From Spirochaetaceae bacterium 4572_59 (GTDB taxonomy: Bacteria > Spirochaetota > Spirochaetia > DSM-2461), in contig NBMC01000026.1 in NCBI GenBank assembly GCA_002084805.1, positions 1 to 64,000 of the forward strand: a DNA stretch of 64,000 nt, written 5' to 3'. Positions 46,264 through 55,367 of this stretch are shown here, piece by piece. Each line of letters starts with the position of its first letter. Position 1 is the first letter of the stretch. The notes under the pieces were generated by a model, which did no database searches, was not told the DNA's origin, and saw nothing but the letters and a program-made list of their open reading frames with translations. The position numbers were made by a program, and so were the translations under genes.

Positions 46264-47190
46264 TCAATACTGTCTCTCATTCTCCTTAAGTTCTGCGAAC
46301 ATTCTTACATAACTTTCATAACGGTCTTCATTGATCACTCCTGACTGAACAGCATCTTTAATAGCGCATCCCGGTTCATGAAGATGATGACATCCATTAA
46401 AATTACAAGAACCGATCAAAGGCTGAAAGTCTATAAACCAGTGGTCCAAATCACTACTATCTATCCCCCATAAAAGGAGTTCCCTGATTCCGGGAGTATC
46501 AATGATATAACCGCTACCAAACTCATGAGGAATCATAACGGCAAAGTTAGTTGTATGTTTTCCCCGACACATTTTCCGGGAAACCTCGGCAGTTGTCTGT
46601 TCTGCATTAGGAATCAAACGATTCAGAAGAGTGGACTTCCCTACTCCGGACTGACCCGCAAATCCTACAATTTTCCCCTTAATCTCCTCTAAAAGGGCAT
46701 CCACGCCCTCTCCAGTTTCGGCAGAAACAGAATAAACAGGGATGTGAAGACTCTCAAAATAGCTCAGTCTACTTCGGACTGAATCCTCAATATTCTGATC
46801 GCATTTATTCAGAATAATAGAAATTTCAAGATGCCCCTGCTCGGCCATGATCAGAGCTCTATCTATAAAACGAGGTCTGAAAGGAGGCAGTTCGGGAGAG
46901 ACTATGCAGTAGAGACGGTCCATATTTACTGCCAGAGTCTGCAGAGCCCTTCCCTTTTTATTGTATCTAGCAAAGTAATTGAAACGATCATCACGACCTG
47001 TAATAATTGCCTTGTCGGGTTCTCCTGGGATATCTTCAAAATCCACCTGATCTCCCGCTGAAATAGGATTATAAAATTTTTTATGAGAGATCAGTTTTTT
47101 CCCTTTGATACGGCACTCCCGTTCGTTTCCATCATCTATTCCTTTAACTAAATAGATGTTATTGATTCCCCAGAGAACAAGTCCTTTCAT
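46264..47190 (-). CDS. rsgA: RsgA, ribosome-assembly GTPase
   Basis: A circularly permuted GTPase that checks late 30S maturation. The order of motifs is permuted as expected: G4 LNKCD (127-131), G5 region SVSAETGEG, G1 GQSGVGKST (179-187) and G3 DTPGIREL. An N-terminal OB fold and a C-terminal zinc site (GSCNFNGCHHLHEPGC) complete it. 308 residues is normal. Its ATG overlaps the last base of murI. Confidence 0.95.
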   Translation of the reverse strand: MKGLVLWGINNIYLVKGIDDGNERECRIKGKKLISHKKFYNPISAGDQVDFEDIPGEPDKAIITGRDDRFNYFARYNKKGRALQTLAVNMDRLYCIVSPELPPFRPRFIDRALIMAEQGHLEISIILNKCDQNIEDSVRSRLSYFESLHIPVYSVSAETGEGVDALLEEIKGKIVGFAGQSGVGKSTLLNRLIPNAEQTTAEVSRKMCRGKHTTNFAVMIPHEFGSGYIIDTPGIRELLLWGIDSSDLDHWFIDFQPLIGSCNFNGCHHLHEPGCAIKDAVQSGVINEDRYESYVRMFAELKENERQY

Positions 47191-48020
47191 TAAATTCCAA
47201 CCTCCAGAGTTTTTAATTCCATATTTTCAGATAGTGCTAGATCCTTATATTGATTGATCAGGCCTGAACTGTCAGTGATATTCAGTATTGCTATGGTAGA
47301 GGAGTTTTTTTTGTTCTGTCCGAGAGAGAGATCTACACACTCTTTTTCCAAAAGACTCAAGATTCTTTTCCCTACACCCTCTGTAGAATCAATGATTGAC
47401 AGAGTGGGACTCTTCCATTTTTCAAACCAGGGTTTCAAATATATATAATGGGTACAGCCCAGAACCATATGGCTCCATTCCCGCCGCTTGGCTTCCTGCA
47501 GATAGGGAATAACGACTCGTTTTATATCCTCTTCCCTTGCAGCTATCAGTTTATTTTCCACAAAATCTACCAAATCGGATGCGGCAATACAGTCAACAGA
47601 TTCCCCATGGGGAGTAAATTTGCGGATAAGCTCTTTCAGATAATCCCCTTCAACGGTACCTTTAGTAGCAAGCACACCGATTCTTCCCGTACCATAACAT
47701 TCGGCCGCCGGTTTTACTGCGGGGACCACACCAACAAAAGGTATGGAAAAACGAGCGCGAAGATCCGCCAATGCTGTTACGGATGCGGTATTACAGGCAA
47801 GGATAATTATATCGGGGGAGTAATGACGAATCATCAGATATGTTAGTTTGATAAGACGGTCTTTCAGCTCTTCTGAGGAACGTCCACCATAGGGAAAATA
47901 CTTATTATCAGCCAGATAGACATACTGCCAATCAGGGCGTTTTTCCCGGACCCACCTCAGATAGGGAATTCCTCCGATACCGGAGTCCATAAAAACCAGC
48001 TTTTTTTCTTTTGAGATCAT
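47190..48020 (-). CDS. murI: Glutamate racemase
   Basis: It supplies D-glutamate for peptidoglycan. The protein (276 residues) has the substrate-binding DSGIGGIPYLRWV start, the LADNKYFPYGGRS segment, and both catalytic cysteines in ACNTASVTAL (about 75-84) and LGCTHYIYL (about 187-195). It is the middle gene of the zinc ribbon-murI-rsgA set; starts and stops overlap by one base at each junction. Confidence 0.93.
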   Translation of the reverse strand: MISKEKKLVFMDSGIGGIPYLRWVREKRPDWQYVYLADNKYFPYGGRSSEELKDRLIKLTYLMIRHYSPDIIILACNTASVTALADLRARFSIPFVGVVPAVKPAAECYGTGRIGVLATKGTVEGDYLKELIRKFTPHGESVDCIAASDLVDFVENKLIAAREEDIKRVVIPYLQEAKRREWSHMVLGCTHYIYLKPWFEKWKSPTLSIIDSTEGVGKRILSLLEKECVDLSLGQNKKNSSTIAILNITDSSGLINQYKDLALSENMELKTLEVGI

Positions 48021-48298
48021 CAGGAGAAAAGATCCTCAAACTGTTTTTTTGCTCTTTTTACCCTACCATCCGATAGAGGCTTTTCCCTATTCCCTCCGGG
48101 GGTAAAATAGTCGCAAAAATTAGCTTTCAGTTTATCCTGAACAAGCTCTGCCTGGGGTTCCCTGCACTCGTGATGGGCCGAAGAATCGTAATGCAGACAG
48201 TTCATACATATTTTCATTTCTTTTCCACAGGATGGACAGAGAGTGGTTTTATAGATTTTTTCATTGAAAACAGCAGCACAAAAATAACATTTACCCAT
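48020..48298 (-). CDS. Small zinc-ribbon protein
   Basis: A 92-residue protein with three CxxC knuckles and further cysteines: CYFC (4-7), CPSCGKE (18-24), CMNCLHYD (31-38), then a His/Cys pair (HHECREP) and NFCDYF. This suggests two zinc sites. The C-terminal third is basic and helical (GRVKRAKKQFEDLF). The function is unknown; it may be a nucleic-acid or protein adaptor. It precedes murI with one-base overlap and is divergent from the pentapeptide-repeat gene 53 bases away. Confidence 0.65.
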   Translation of the reverse strand: MGKCYFCAAVFNEKIYKTTLCPSCGKEMKICMNCLHYDSSAHHECREPQAELVQDKLKANFCDYFTPGGNREKPLSDGRVKRAKKQFEDLFS

Positions 48299-48351
48299 AA
48301 ACGGATCTTAACCCCTTGTAAAAAAAAAGGCAATAAATTACATATCATTAT

Positions 48352-48942
48352 ATGTTTGATTTGGATTACTGTTCTTATCCCGACTGCAAAAAGAAAGTTC
48401 GAACGGGTTCCAGGCTCTGTGAAGATCACCAGAGCTGGCAAAGTGTTGAACACTTCAGCTCTCTCATGACAGAGAAAGACCTTATCGGGGACATCAAGGC
48501 CCCCGGGCTGACCTTTAAAAATCTGGACCTCAGGAACAAACGTTTCATCGATTGTTACTTTCACCATACACAATGGATCAACTGCCATTTTGATAGATCG
48601 ATATTTCAGATGTGCTTTTTTGATGAATCAGTCTTTATGGATACATCTTTTACAAAGGTAAATATGAAGCATTGTGTTTTCACAGATTCTGTTATGACCA
48701 ACATCGATTGGCATGGTTCAGATCTGATATCGGTCAATCTGAATAATATTCATGCTGTGAATAACAATTTCAGCGAATCAGACCTGTACTACTCACGTTT
48801 TATTGCGGCCTATCTGAAGGATGTAAAGATGATAGACTGTAATCTGAAGCGGGTCGATTTTTCCGCATCCCAAAGAAAAGGCGTCAATTTCAAGTATTCC
48901 AATACGGCAGAAGCCTATTTTGACACAGAAGAGATCCAATGA
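48352..48942 (+). CDS. Pentapeptide-repeat protein with N-terminal zinc-knuckle-like segment
   Basis: A 196-residue protein. The N-terminal C-x4-C-x10-C-x2-H pattern (YCSYPDCKKKVRTGSRLCEDH, first 25 residues, here described by its ligands) could bind zinc. Residues 55-185 show A/C-[D/N]-L/F-x-x type pentapeptide repeats (CHFDRSIFQMCFF, DWHGSDLISVNLNNI, SESDLYYSRFIAAYL), predicting a right-handed beta-helix. Such helices can mimic DNA or act as scaffolds. Its last bases overlap the ATG of the MBL gene, so the two are coupled. Confidence 0.75.
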   Translation: MFDLDYCSYPDCKKKVRTGSRLCEDHQSWQSVEHFSSLMTEKDLIGDIKAPGLTFKNLDLRNKRFIDCYFHHTQWINCHFDRSIFQMCFFDESVFMDTSFTKVNMKHCVFTDSVMTNIDWHGSDLISVNLNNIHAVNNNFSESDLYYSRFIAAYLKDVKMIDCNLKRVDFSASQRKGVNFKYSNTAEAYFDTEEIQ

Positions 48943-49529
48943 AACTATTTAACCATTTTACAGCAGTAGGTTTCAGCAATACCTATCTTATAGGTCCCGA
49001 TAAGGGGGGGGATGCCATACTGGTAGATCCCGGCACAATGGATGTCTCGCTCTTAAAACTGATTGAAGATCATAATTACTACATCCGCCATGTTCTTATC
49101 ACTCATGCCCATCCGAACCATTTCAGAGGCATAAAAACCATCCTGAAAATTTATGACGCTACAATTTATTCCAAGGTTGAGGAACTGGAAGGTATAAGTT
49201 GTAAAGTTCTGGAAGAAGGAGAAATAACCCTCAGTGATCAGAAGATCGAAATTATCTCTGTTGTCGGACATTCCTTTGATTCTCTCGTCTATAGATGCGG
49301 TCATTTTTTCTTTACGGGAGATGTACTCTCCGCCGGCAGGACAGGAACTACTCCTGACCGCTATACACGTGCTCTCTTAATAGACGAACTGGAAAACAAA
49401 CTGTTTACCAGAGAGGGCCATGGGATCCTGCTACCAGGCCACGGTCCTCCCTCAACAATCAAAGCAGAAAAAAATATATTTATTCATATGAATGAAGAAT
49501 ATGAAAAACAGAATCAGTCAGAAGCCTGA
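48939..49529 (+). CDS. Metallo-beta-lactamase-fold hydrolase
   Basis: A 196-residue glyoxalase II-like hydrolase. Metal motifs: THAHPNHFRG (about 52-61), VGHSFDS (about 109), FTGDVLSAGRTG (about 124-135) and LLPGHGPPST (about 168-177). In the first motif the usual H-x-H-x-D-H has Asn for Asp, removing one ligand of the second metal. The substrate is unknown. The ATG overlaps the stop of the pentapeptide gene; the 3' end overlaps the convergent rluD by 16 bases. Confidence 0.85.
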   Translation: MKLFNHFTAVGFSNTYLIGPDKGGDAILVDPGTMDVSLLKLIEDHNYYIRHVLITHAHPNHFRGIKTILKIYDATIYSKVEELEGISCKVLEEGEITLSDQKIEIISVVGHSFDSLVYRCGHFFFTGDVLSAGRTGTTPDRYTRALLIDELENKLFTREGHGILLPGHGPPSTIKAEKNIFIHMNEEYEKQNQSEA

Positions 49530-50440
49530 TCCTCGAGGTCAAGCCTCTCCTCCATCTTTTGAAAGCGCTTAGGAAGGGCTGATAAAAACTCCCTGGGCGT
49601 ATCTTCACCGGGAAGGCAGATACTCAGCTTCCAGGAATGTAGCATCAGAGTGGCATCGGGATGCCGGTTATCCTTTCGGGCATAGATAGGATCTCCCATA
49701 ATGGGACAGCCCATAGAAAGGAGGTGAACTCTTAGCTGATGAGTTCTTCCCGTTTCAAGTTTTAAACGGACCAGGGTATAGTTATTCCAGGCTTTCAGTA
49801 CTTCATAGCGGGTTAAAGCATGCTTTCCCTTGCTTTCATGTACGGTAAATTTCTTACGGTTTTTTTCATCCCGACAGATAAAGGTATCAATATCTCCCCG
49901 ACGAACCGGTAGCCGGCCTTTTACAAGAGCAACATAATATTTTTCTGTCTTTCTGTCACGGAACTGAGCCGAGAGAGATTCCAGAGAACCCGTATTTTTT
50001 GCTGTTATGATCAGTCCGGATGTATCTTTATCCAAACGGTGAACAATACCCGGACGGACTTTTTCTTCACTGAATGACGCAGAGAGTGTTTTATTGTAAT
50101 AAAGCAGTCCCTGCACAAGAGTCCCGTGATGATTACCGTTACCGGGGTGAACAACCATTCCCTGTGGCTTATTCAGCACAATCACCTGATCATCTTCATA
50201 CAAGATATCAAGATCCACCTCTTCAGGACCATATTCAGGTTCATCCGGAAACTCCCAGAAGACGGTGATATTTTCTCCATTTTTGAGTTTTCGGGAATTC
50301 TTAATTTCCCTTCCATCCATTTCTATCCGTACTTTACAGATATCAAATTGACTGCGGCTTACAACCCCCTTCCCGGAGATATACTTGTCGGCCCGGATAG
50401 CTTCGTCTTCGGGCAGTTCAACCTTTATTGTCTCTTCCAT
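49514..50440 (-). CDS. RluD-type 23S rRNA pseudouridine synthase
   Basis: An N-terminal S4 RNA-binding domain (about 12-65; SRSQFDICKVRIEMDGREI) is followed by the RluA-family catalytic domain. The catalytic aspartate is in GIVHRLDKDTSGLI, with later motifs KYYVALVKG, ALTRYEVL and LETGRTHQLRVHL and GDPIYA. 308 residues and S4 presence fit RluD or RluC-like enzymes; the exact sites in rRNA cannot be read. It lies three bases after the small signal-peptide protein. Confidence 0.92.
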   Translation of the reverse strand: MEETIKVELPEDEAIRADKYISGKGVVSRSQFDICKVRIEMDGREIKNSRKLKNGENITVFWEFPDEPEYGPEEVDLDILYEDDQVIVLNKPQGMVVHPGNGNHHGTLVQGLLYYNKTLSASFSEEKVRPGIVHRLDKDTSGLIITAKNTGSLESLSAQFRDRKTEKYYVALVKGRLPVRRGDIDTFICRDEKNRKKFTVHESKGKHALTRYEVLKAWNNYTLVRLKLETGRTHQLRVHLLSMGCPIMGDPIYARKDNRHPDATLMLHSWKLSICLPGEDTPREFLSALPKRFQKMEERLDLEDQASD

Positions 50441-50443
50441 TTC

Positions 50444-50851
50444 TTAATTCCTGTTTTCCTGTGTTAATTGGGGCTGTTTGCCAGCCCTGCTCTCTTTTAT
50501 CTGTGCGATAACAAAATCTGCGGCGGCGATACCGGCTGACAAAGAGAGAGACGTTATCAGTTTTATTTGTACATCCTCCTGATCTGTAGAAGTTCCCATT
50601 CTATATTCCGAATTAAAATCATGAGAGGCATAGAGAGAAAAATCATAAATCAGATTGGTCAGAATATAGGTCAATGGCACTGATCCGAAGAAAATAACTT
50701 CAAAGCGTCTGAGATCATGGGACCATTGGGAAAATTCCACATCCTCATAGGGCAGCGGCTCAGTACTAGGGCCCGTAAACTCTTCTTCTCCCCAAATCTG
50801 AGATCCCGGAACCAGGAGACAGATTATGAAAGACAAAAGAATTCTTTTCAA
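50444..50851 (-). CDS. Hypothetical exported protein
   Basis: A 135-residue protein with an N-terminal signal peptide (LKRILLSFIICLLVPGSQIWG read from a TTG start) and two further hydrophobic segments (FEVIFFGSVPLTYILTNLIYDF and LITSLSLSAGIAAADFVIAQI). It looks like a small membrane or outer-membrane-associated protein and is not recognised. The TTG at 50851 has GGAG eight bases upstream and overlaps the yggS stop (TTGA), which is convincing coupling; the longer ATG at 50914 lies inside yggS. Confidence 0.6.
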   Translation of the reverse strand: MKRILLSFIICLLVPGSQIWGEEEFTGPSTEPLPYEDVEFSQWSHDLRRFEVIFFGSVPLTYILTNLIYDFSLYASHDFNSEYRMGTSTDQEDVQIKLITSLSLSAGIAAADFVIAQIKESRAGKQPQLTQENRN

Positions 50852-51534
50852 GAACGAACTCCGAATATAGCACTTCCGATACGAACCTGTGTAGAACCTT
50901 CCTGCACGGCCCATTCAAAGTCGGAGGTCATTCCCATGGAAAGGCGCGAAAAATCCTGCTCTGGAAACTGTGCAGCCAGTTTATCACGGGCCTCCCTGCA
51001 ATGGGCAAACGCCTTACGCACAACTACTTCATCATCTGAGAAGGGCGCAATAGTCATTAATCCTCTGATGGAAAGGCAGCTCATAGCAGATAGGACTTGA
51101 ACAGTTTCCAGAAGCATCTCGAAAGAGGTCAATCCAGTTTTACTGATTTCATCAGAGGTCTTCAACTGTAGCAGTACATCCATCTTTCTATTAGTACTCA
51201 AACAGCGGGATTCCAACTTTTCAGCCAGCTTAACTGAATCAAGTGTTTGAATACAGGAAAAAGTTTCAACAGCGGTATTCAACTTATTGCTCTGCAAATG
51301 GCCAATCATTTCCAGGCGGACATCAGAGGGGAGCTGAACAGCCTTATCATGTGCCTCGGGAACCCGGTTTTCTCCAAAAACTCTCTGCCCAGCTTCGTAG
51401 GCTTCCATCAGCATTGCGAGAGGTTTTGTTTTACTGACGGCCATCAACTCCACGTCTTCGGCAGATCTCCCCGCTTTTATGGCGGCATTATTCAGGCTTT
51501 CCCTAACCATTAGTAGATTATCTTTAATACTCAT
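50848..51534 (-). CDS. YggS/PLPBP-family pyridoxal phosphate homeostasis protein
   Basis: A 228-residue alanine-racemase-like TIM barrel that binds pyridoxal phosphate without known catalysis. Signature segments: AVSKTKPLAML (PLP lysine at about 36), FGENRVPEAHDKA, EMIGHLQSNKLNT, GLMTIAPF and LSMGMTSDFEWAVQEGSTQVRIGSAIFG. The usual 'V.....' wording of the lysine motif is intact. The start is the ATG at 51534; a TTG lies six bases upstream in frame. The exported protein gene is coupled at its stop. Confidence 0.93.
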   Translation of the reverse strand: MSIKDNLLMVRESLNNAAIKAGRSAEDVELMAVSKTKPLAMLMEAYEAGQRVFGENRVPEAHDKAVQLPSDVRLEMIGHLQSNKLNTAVETFSCIQTLDSVKLAEKLESRCLSTNRKMDVLLQLKTSDEISKTGLTSFEMLLETVQVLSAMSCLSIRGLMTIAPFSDDEVVVRKAFAHCREARDKLAAQFPEQDFSRLSMGMTSDFEWAVQEGSTQVRIGSAIFGVRS

Positions 51535-51592
51535 AAGCAATACTCTAACACAGCTGACAAGTCGGAGAAAAGAGGGATCAGAGCTTACTGCT

Positions 51593-51979
51593 TCAATTCA
51601 GAAGCATACGAGAGCCGGTTTCCGCCTTTTCCCTTGTTTCATAGGAGTCCAGATAAGACTCTTTTACCCAGCCGTTCAGTTTTTCCCAGCTGATATTGTA
51701 CCAGATTGTTACGCTGTACCCCTTCTTATCTTTTAAATAGTGAATAGAGTCAATTTTAACAATATCCCCTTCTCTGAGAGTTGTTACTACAAACTGATCA
51801 TTATCGGGTTTAGAATTGATCTTCAGATATGCCGTATTTACAACACCCCAGCCTGTGGTACCTGTTAGAATAGGTGTGGGCGGTAGTACCAGATTCCACT
51901 GACTAACTTCTTTTTTACAGGAAAAAACAAGTCCCAGCAAAAACAGGGTGAGAAACAGAAGCCTTCCGGTTTTTTCCAT
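51593..51979 (-). CDS. Small lipoprotein with SH3-like domain
   Basis: A 128-residue lipoprotein: LLFLTLFLLGLVFSC lipobox (Cys about 21). The mature part (about 45-115; AYLKINSKPDNDQFVVTTLREGDIVKIDSI...NGWVKESYL) matches the bacterial SH3 type 3 fold, common in proteins contacting peptidoglycan. It begins on the last base of uvrB. No enzyme motif. Confidence 0.7.
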   Translation of the reverse strand: MEKTGRLLFLTLFLLGLVFSCKKEVSQWNLVLPPTPILTGTTGWGVVNTAYLKINSKPDNDQFVVTTLREGDIVKIDSIHYLKDKKGYSVTIWYNISWEKLNGWVKESYLDSYETREKAETGSRMLLN

Positions 51980-53964
51980 TATGTTTCTCCCTTCAATTCC
52001 CTGATTTCATCCCTGAGGATGGCAGCTTCTTCAAATTCCATATTTTTTGCTTTTTCCAACATCTCTTTTTCAAGAGCTTTGATTAATTTCTTTTTCTGAG
52101 ACGGGTCCAGAAGATTCACATTTTTCTTCATTACATCGATGGTCATCCGTTCGGCGCTCTTTTTCTTTTCCACCTTACGCAACAGTAGATCCTGAACAGC
52201 TTTCGTAACTGTTACAGCTGTGATACCATGCTCATCATTATATGCCTGTTGAATGACCCTCCGGCGTTCTGTCTCCCTGATGGCGGCTGTCATGGAATGG
52301 GATTCCTTATGGGCATACATAATAACCTTACCATTGGCATTACGAGATGCCCTTCCGATTATCTGAATAAGGGATGTTTCAGAGCGGAGGAAGCCGATTT
52401 TATCGGCATCTATAATGGCAACAAGAGAAACTTCCGGAATATCAAGCCCCTCACGGAGAAGGTTGATTCCCACTAGAACATCAAACTCACCCAAGCGGAG
52501 ATCCCTGATGATTTCCACCCTCTCAATTGTATCTATTTCTGAGTGGAGGTAACGGACCTTCAGCCCCAGTTCATTGAGGTAATCCGTTAAATCTTCTGCC
52601 ATCCGCTTGGTAAGAGTGGTAATAAGAACTCTCTCTTTCTGTTTTATTCTCTTTCCGATCTCTCCATACAGATCTTCCATCTGTCCTTCAGAGGGACGAA
52701 TCTCCACTTCAGGATCCAGCAGCCCGGTAGGTCTGATAATCTGCTCTGCAACCAGGGTCGATTTCTCCAGTTCCTCTTTTCCGGGAGTGGCTGACACATA
52801 GAGAATCTGATTCTTCAGTTTTTCAAACTCACTGTATATGAGGGGGCGATTATCCAGAGCCGATGGCAGGCGGAAGCCAAAATTCACCAGATTGGTCTTA
52901 CGGGAACGGTCTCCTTCGTACATGGCTCTAATTTGAGAAAGGGTCACATGAGACTCATCCACAAAGGTGAGAAAATCATTGGGAAAGTAATCCAGAAGAA
53001 CCTCAGGTCTCTCTCCGGCTTCCCGTCCCGCCAGTTGACGGGAGTAGTTCTCGATCCCCGAACAGTAGCCCATCTCCTCCATCATCTCCAGATCATATTC
53101 CGTACGGGTTTTTAGACGCTGGGCCTCTACAATCTGACCTCTGGATTCAAAAAACTCCAGCTGATGAACCATCTCTTCCCTGATAGCATTAAGGGTTTTA
53201 TGGACACGATCTTCGGGCATAACAAAATGCTTGGCCGGGTAAACTGTACACATGGGAAGATCCTGAAGAATCTCACCCGAAACAGGATGAAAACGACGTA
53301 TAGATTCGATCTCACCCCAGTCAGAACTGATCCGGTAAGCCTCTTTCATATAGGCGGGAAAAATCTCCATTACATCGCCACGAACACGAAACTTTCCCCG
53401 TTCCAGAACCATATCATTCCGCTCATACTGAAGAGAAATCAGATTCCTGATAATTTCATCCCACTTGTACTCCTTTCCCACCAACAGCTGAATCCTCATA
53501 TCCTTGTAGGAAGAAGGGTTTCCCAGACCGTAGATACAGGAGACCGTAGAGACAATCAATACATCCTCACGTTCCATCAGACTCATGGTTGCTGACAAAC
53601 GCATCCGGTCAATTTCATCATTTATGGATGAGTCTTTTTCTATATAGAGATCCCGAGCGGGCACATATGCCTCGGGCTGATAATAGTCATAGTAGGAGAC
53701 AAAATACTCAACCGCATTGTTGGGAAAGAAACTCTGAAATTCCCGATAGAGCTGAGCAGCCAGAGTTTTATTATGGGAGATAACCAATGTCGGCTTTTGT
53801 ATTTCCTCAACGATCTTGGCCATGGTAAAGGTTTTACCGGAACCGGTAACCCCCTTAAGAGTCACAGTCTGCTCGTTATTCCTCAATGCAGTAGATATTT
53901 TATCTATCGCCTGAACCTGATCTCCCGCAGCATCATAGGGCGATACAACTTTAAATTTTTCCAT
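51979..53964 (-). CDS. uvrB: UvrB, excinuclease ABC subunit B
   Basis: The damage-verifying helicase-like subunit. Walker A is GVTGSGKT (38-45), the beta-hairpin lies at YYDYYQPEAYVPARDLYIEK, motif II is DESHVTLSQI, motif VI IQIIGRASRN, and the C-terminal UVR motif (about 625-658; KLIKALEKEMLEKAKNMEFEEAA) binds UvrC. 661 residues is normal. It lies eight bases after the htrA stop and overlaps the lipoprotein by one base. Confidence 0.97.
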   Translation of the reverse strand: MEKFKVVSPYDAAGDQVQAIDKISTALRNNEQTVTLKGVTGSGKTFTMAKIVEEIQKPTLVISHNKTLAAQLYREFQSFFPNNAVEYFVSYYDYYQPEAYVPARDLYIEKDSSINDEIDRMRLSATMSLMEREDVLIVSTVSCIYGLGNPSSYKDMRIQLLVGKEYKWDEIIRNLISLQYERNDMVLERGKFRVRGDVMEIFPAYMKEAYRISSDWGEIESIRRFHPVSGEILQDLPMCTVYPAKHFVMPEDRVHKTLNAIREEMVHQLEFFESRGQIVEAQRLKTRTEYDLEMMEEMGYCSGIENYSRQLAGREAGERPEVLLDYFPNDFLTFVDESHVTLSQIRAMYEGDRSRKTNLVNFGFRLPSALDNRPLIYSEFEKLKNQILYVSATPGKEELEKSTLVAEQIIRPTGLLDPEVEIRPSEGQMEDLYGEIGKRIKQKERVLITTLTKRMAEDLTDYLNELGLKVRYLHSEIDTIERVEIIRDLRLGEFDVLVGINLLREGLDIPEVSLVAIIDADKIGFLRSETSLIQIIGRASRNANGKVIMYAHKESHSMTAAIRETERRRVIQQAYNDEHGITAVTVTKAVQDLLLRKVEKKKSAERMTIDVMKKNVNLLDPSQKKKLIKALEKEMLEKAKNMEFEEAAILRDEIRELKGET

Positions 53965-53972
53965 GTGTATCC

Positions 53973-55196
53973 TTAATTATTTGCAGGCCTTTCGGAAAGT
54001 TTCACATTAAACTCCCGGGTTTGTTTACCCCGGACAACTTGTATGATCACAGTATCTCCCGGCCTGGTATTCTCAAGACCACCGTAAAAGTCTGAAAGAG
54101 TGGCAACGGCTTTCCCATCGATTCCGACAATAATATCTCCACCCAGGCAGATCACCGAAGAACCGGAACGAACTACTTCTCTAGAAGAACCGCCCTCAAG
54201 TCCAGCCACTTCGGCATTGCCACCTGTAACGACCCGGGAAACAAGAATTCCCCGGGAAACAGGAAGATGGGCATAACGGACAAGAGAAGGGAAAAGCTGA
54301 ACCGGAACAATATCGATCCATCCCCGCTGCACCATTCCATAAGCTATCAAATCCGGAACAACCCGGCGGGCTGTATCCACAGGGATGGCAAAACCGATAC
54401 CTACAGAGCCACCGGATGGCGAATAAATCATTGTATTGATACCGATTATCTCCCCTTTCGAATTGATCAGGGGACCACCGGAATTACCGGGGTTGATGGA
54501 TGCATCGGTTTGTATCATATCGCGGATAACAAGACCGGCATCATTTTTAAGAGGCCGACCCAAACCAGATACGATACCTGTGGTAAGGGTTCTTTCGAAG
54601 GCAAAGGGATTACCGATAGCTATTACTTTCTGACCGACCTTGAGATTCTGCGATGTTCCAAAGGGGATGGTGACCAGATCCTGATCTCCCGGATCAAATT
54701 TCAAAACAGAGAGATCATTTTCATAATCTGTACCAATAACTTCCCCTTCATACTGAGTTCCATCGGCTAGTGTTATATAAACTTTAAAGGCTTTGTCCAC
54801 CACATGGTTATTGGTCAAAACAAAACCTCTTTTATCAATAATAGAGCCTGAACCGGAAGCCCCCTCCTGGGGAACAGGTTCGAGAAACCAGTTATAACCA
54901 ACCACTTCGGTTGTAACATTCACGACTGCCTCATTAAGAGCCTCATAGATCCGAATGTTATTCAGTTCATCCGCCGAGTAGTCTCCGTTATTATTCATAT
55001 TCAGACCAAGATTCAAGTTCAGATCGGACGTCATAAGGAGATCTTCAACCGGCAGTTCTGTACTGACAAGATTTTCATCGATTGAATTGGGTTTTCCTGC
55101 AAAAGAGAGAACTCCAAATCCCATAAGCAGCAAAATGACCACCAGGGCTGTGGCTGCAGAGTAAAATAATACCTGACTCCGACTGTATAATTTCAT
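53973..55196 (-). CDS. HtrA/DegS-type serine protease with one PDZ domain
   Basis: A 407-residue membrane-anchored protease. One N-terminal helix (about 10-33), a trypsin-like domain with His131 (TNNHVVD), Asp161 (YENDLSVLK) and Ser239 (PGNSGGPL), and one C-terminal PDZ domain (about 285-395). The single PDZ and anchor make it DegS-like, so it may sense envelope stress, but no RseA partner is seen. The ATG at 55196 lies 12 bases after GGAG; a TTG at 55208 is an alternative. The 159 bases upstream hold nothing recognised. Confidence 0.9.
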   Translation of the reverse strand: MKLYSRSQVLFYSAATALVVILLLMGFGVLSFAGKPNSIDENLVSTELPVEDLLMTSDLNLNLGLNMNNNGDYSADELNNIRIYEALNEAVVNVTTEVVGYNWFLEPVPQEGASGSGSIIDKRGFVLTNNHVVDKAFKVYITLADGTQYEGEVIGTDYENDLSVLKFDPGDQDLVTIPFGTSQNLKVGQKVIAIGNPFAFERTLTTGIVSGLGRPLKNDAGLVIRDMIQTDASINPGNSGGPLINSKGEIIGINTMIYSPSGGSVGIGFAIPVDTARRVVPDLIAYGMVQRGWIDIVPVQLFPSLVRYAHLPVSRGILVSRVVTGGNAEVAGLEGGSSREVVRSGSSVICLGGDIIVGIDGKAVATLSDFYGGLENTRPGDTVIIQVVRGKQTREFNVKLSERPANN

Positions 55197-55367
55197 AATA
55201 AACGCCAACTCCTCCCGAAAGGCTGTACCAGCCTGATTATAAAGTACAGAAAAAATGTGTAAATTTCAAACCACTGGACAATCTTTCTTTACTACTCTGA
55301 TAATTCGTTCTTTTTGAAAAGGATGTGGAAAATTTATTCATAGAAGGATCCTTATTCTTAGAGAAGA

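Noticed and set aside
53973-55196. Duplicate of the 14-15.6 kb HtrA gene
   Set aside because: The two differ in PDZ number and in sequence around the catalytic residues, so they are separate paralogues and not a recent duplication.
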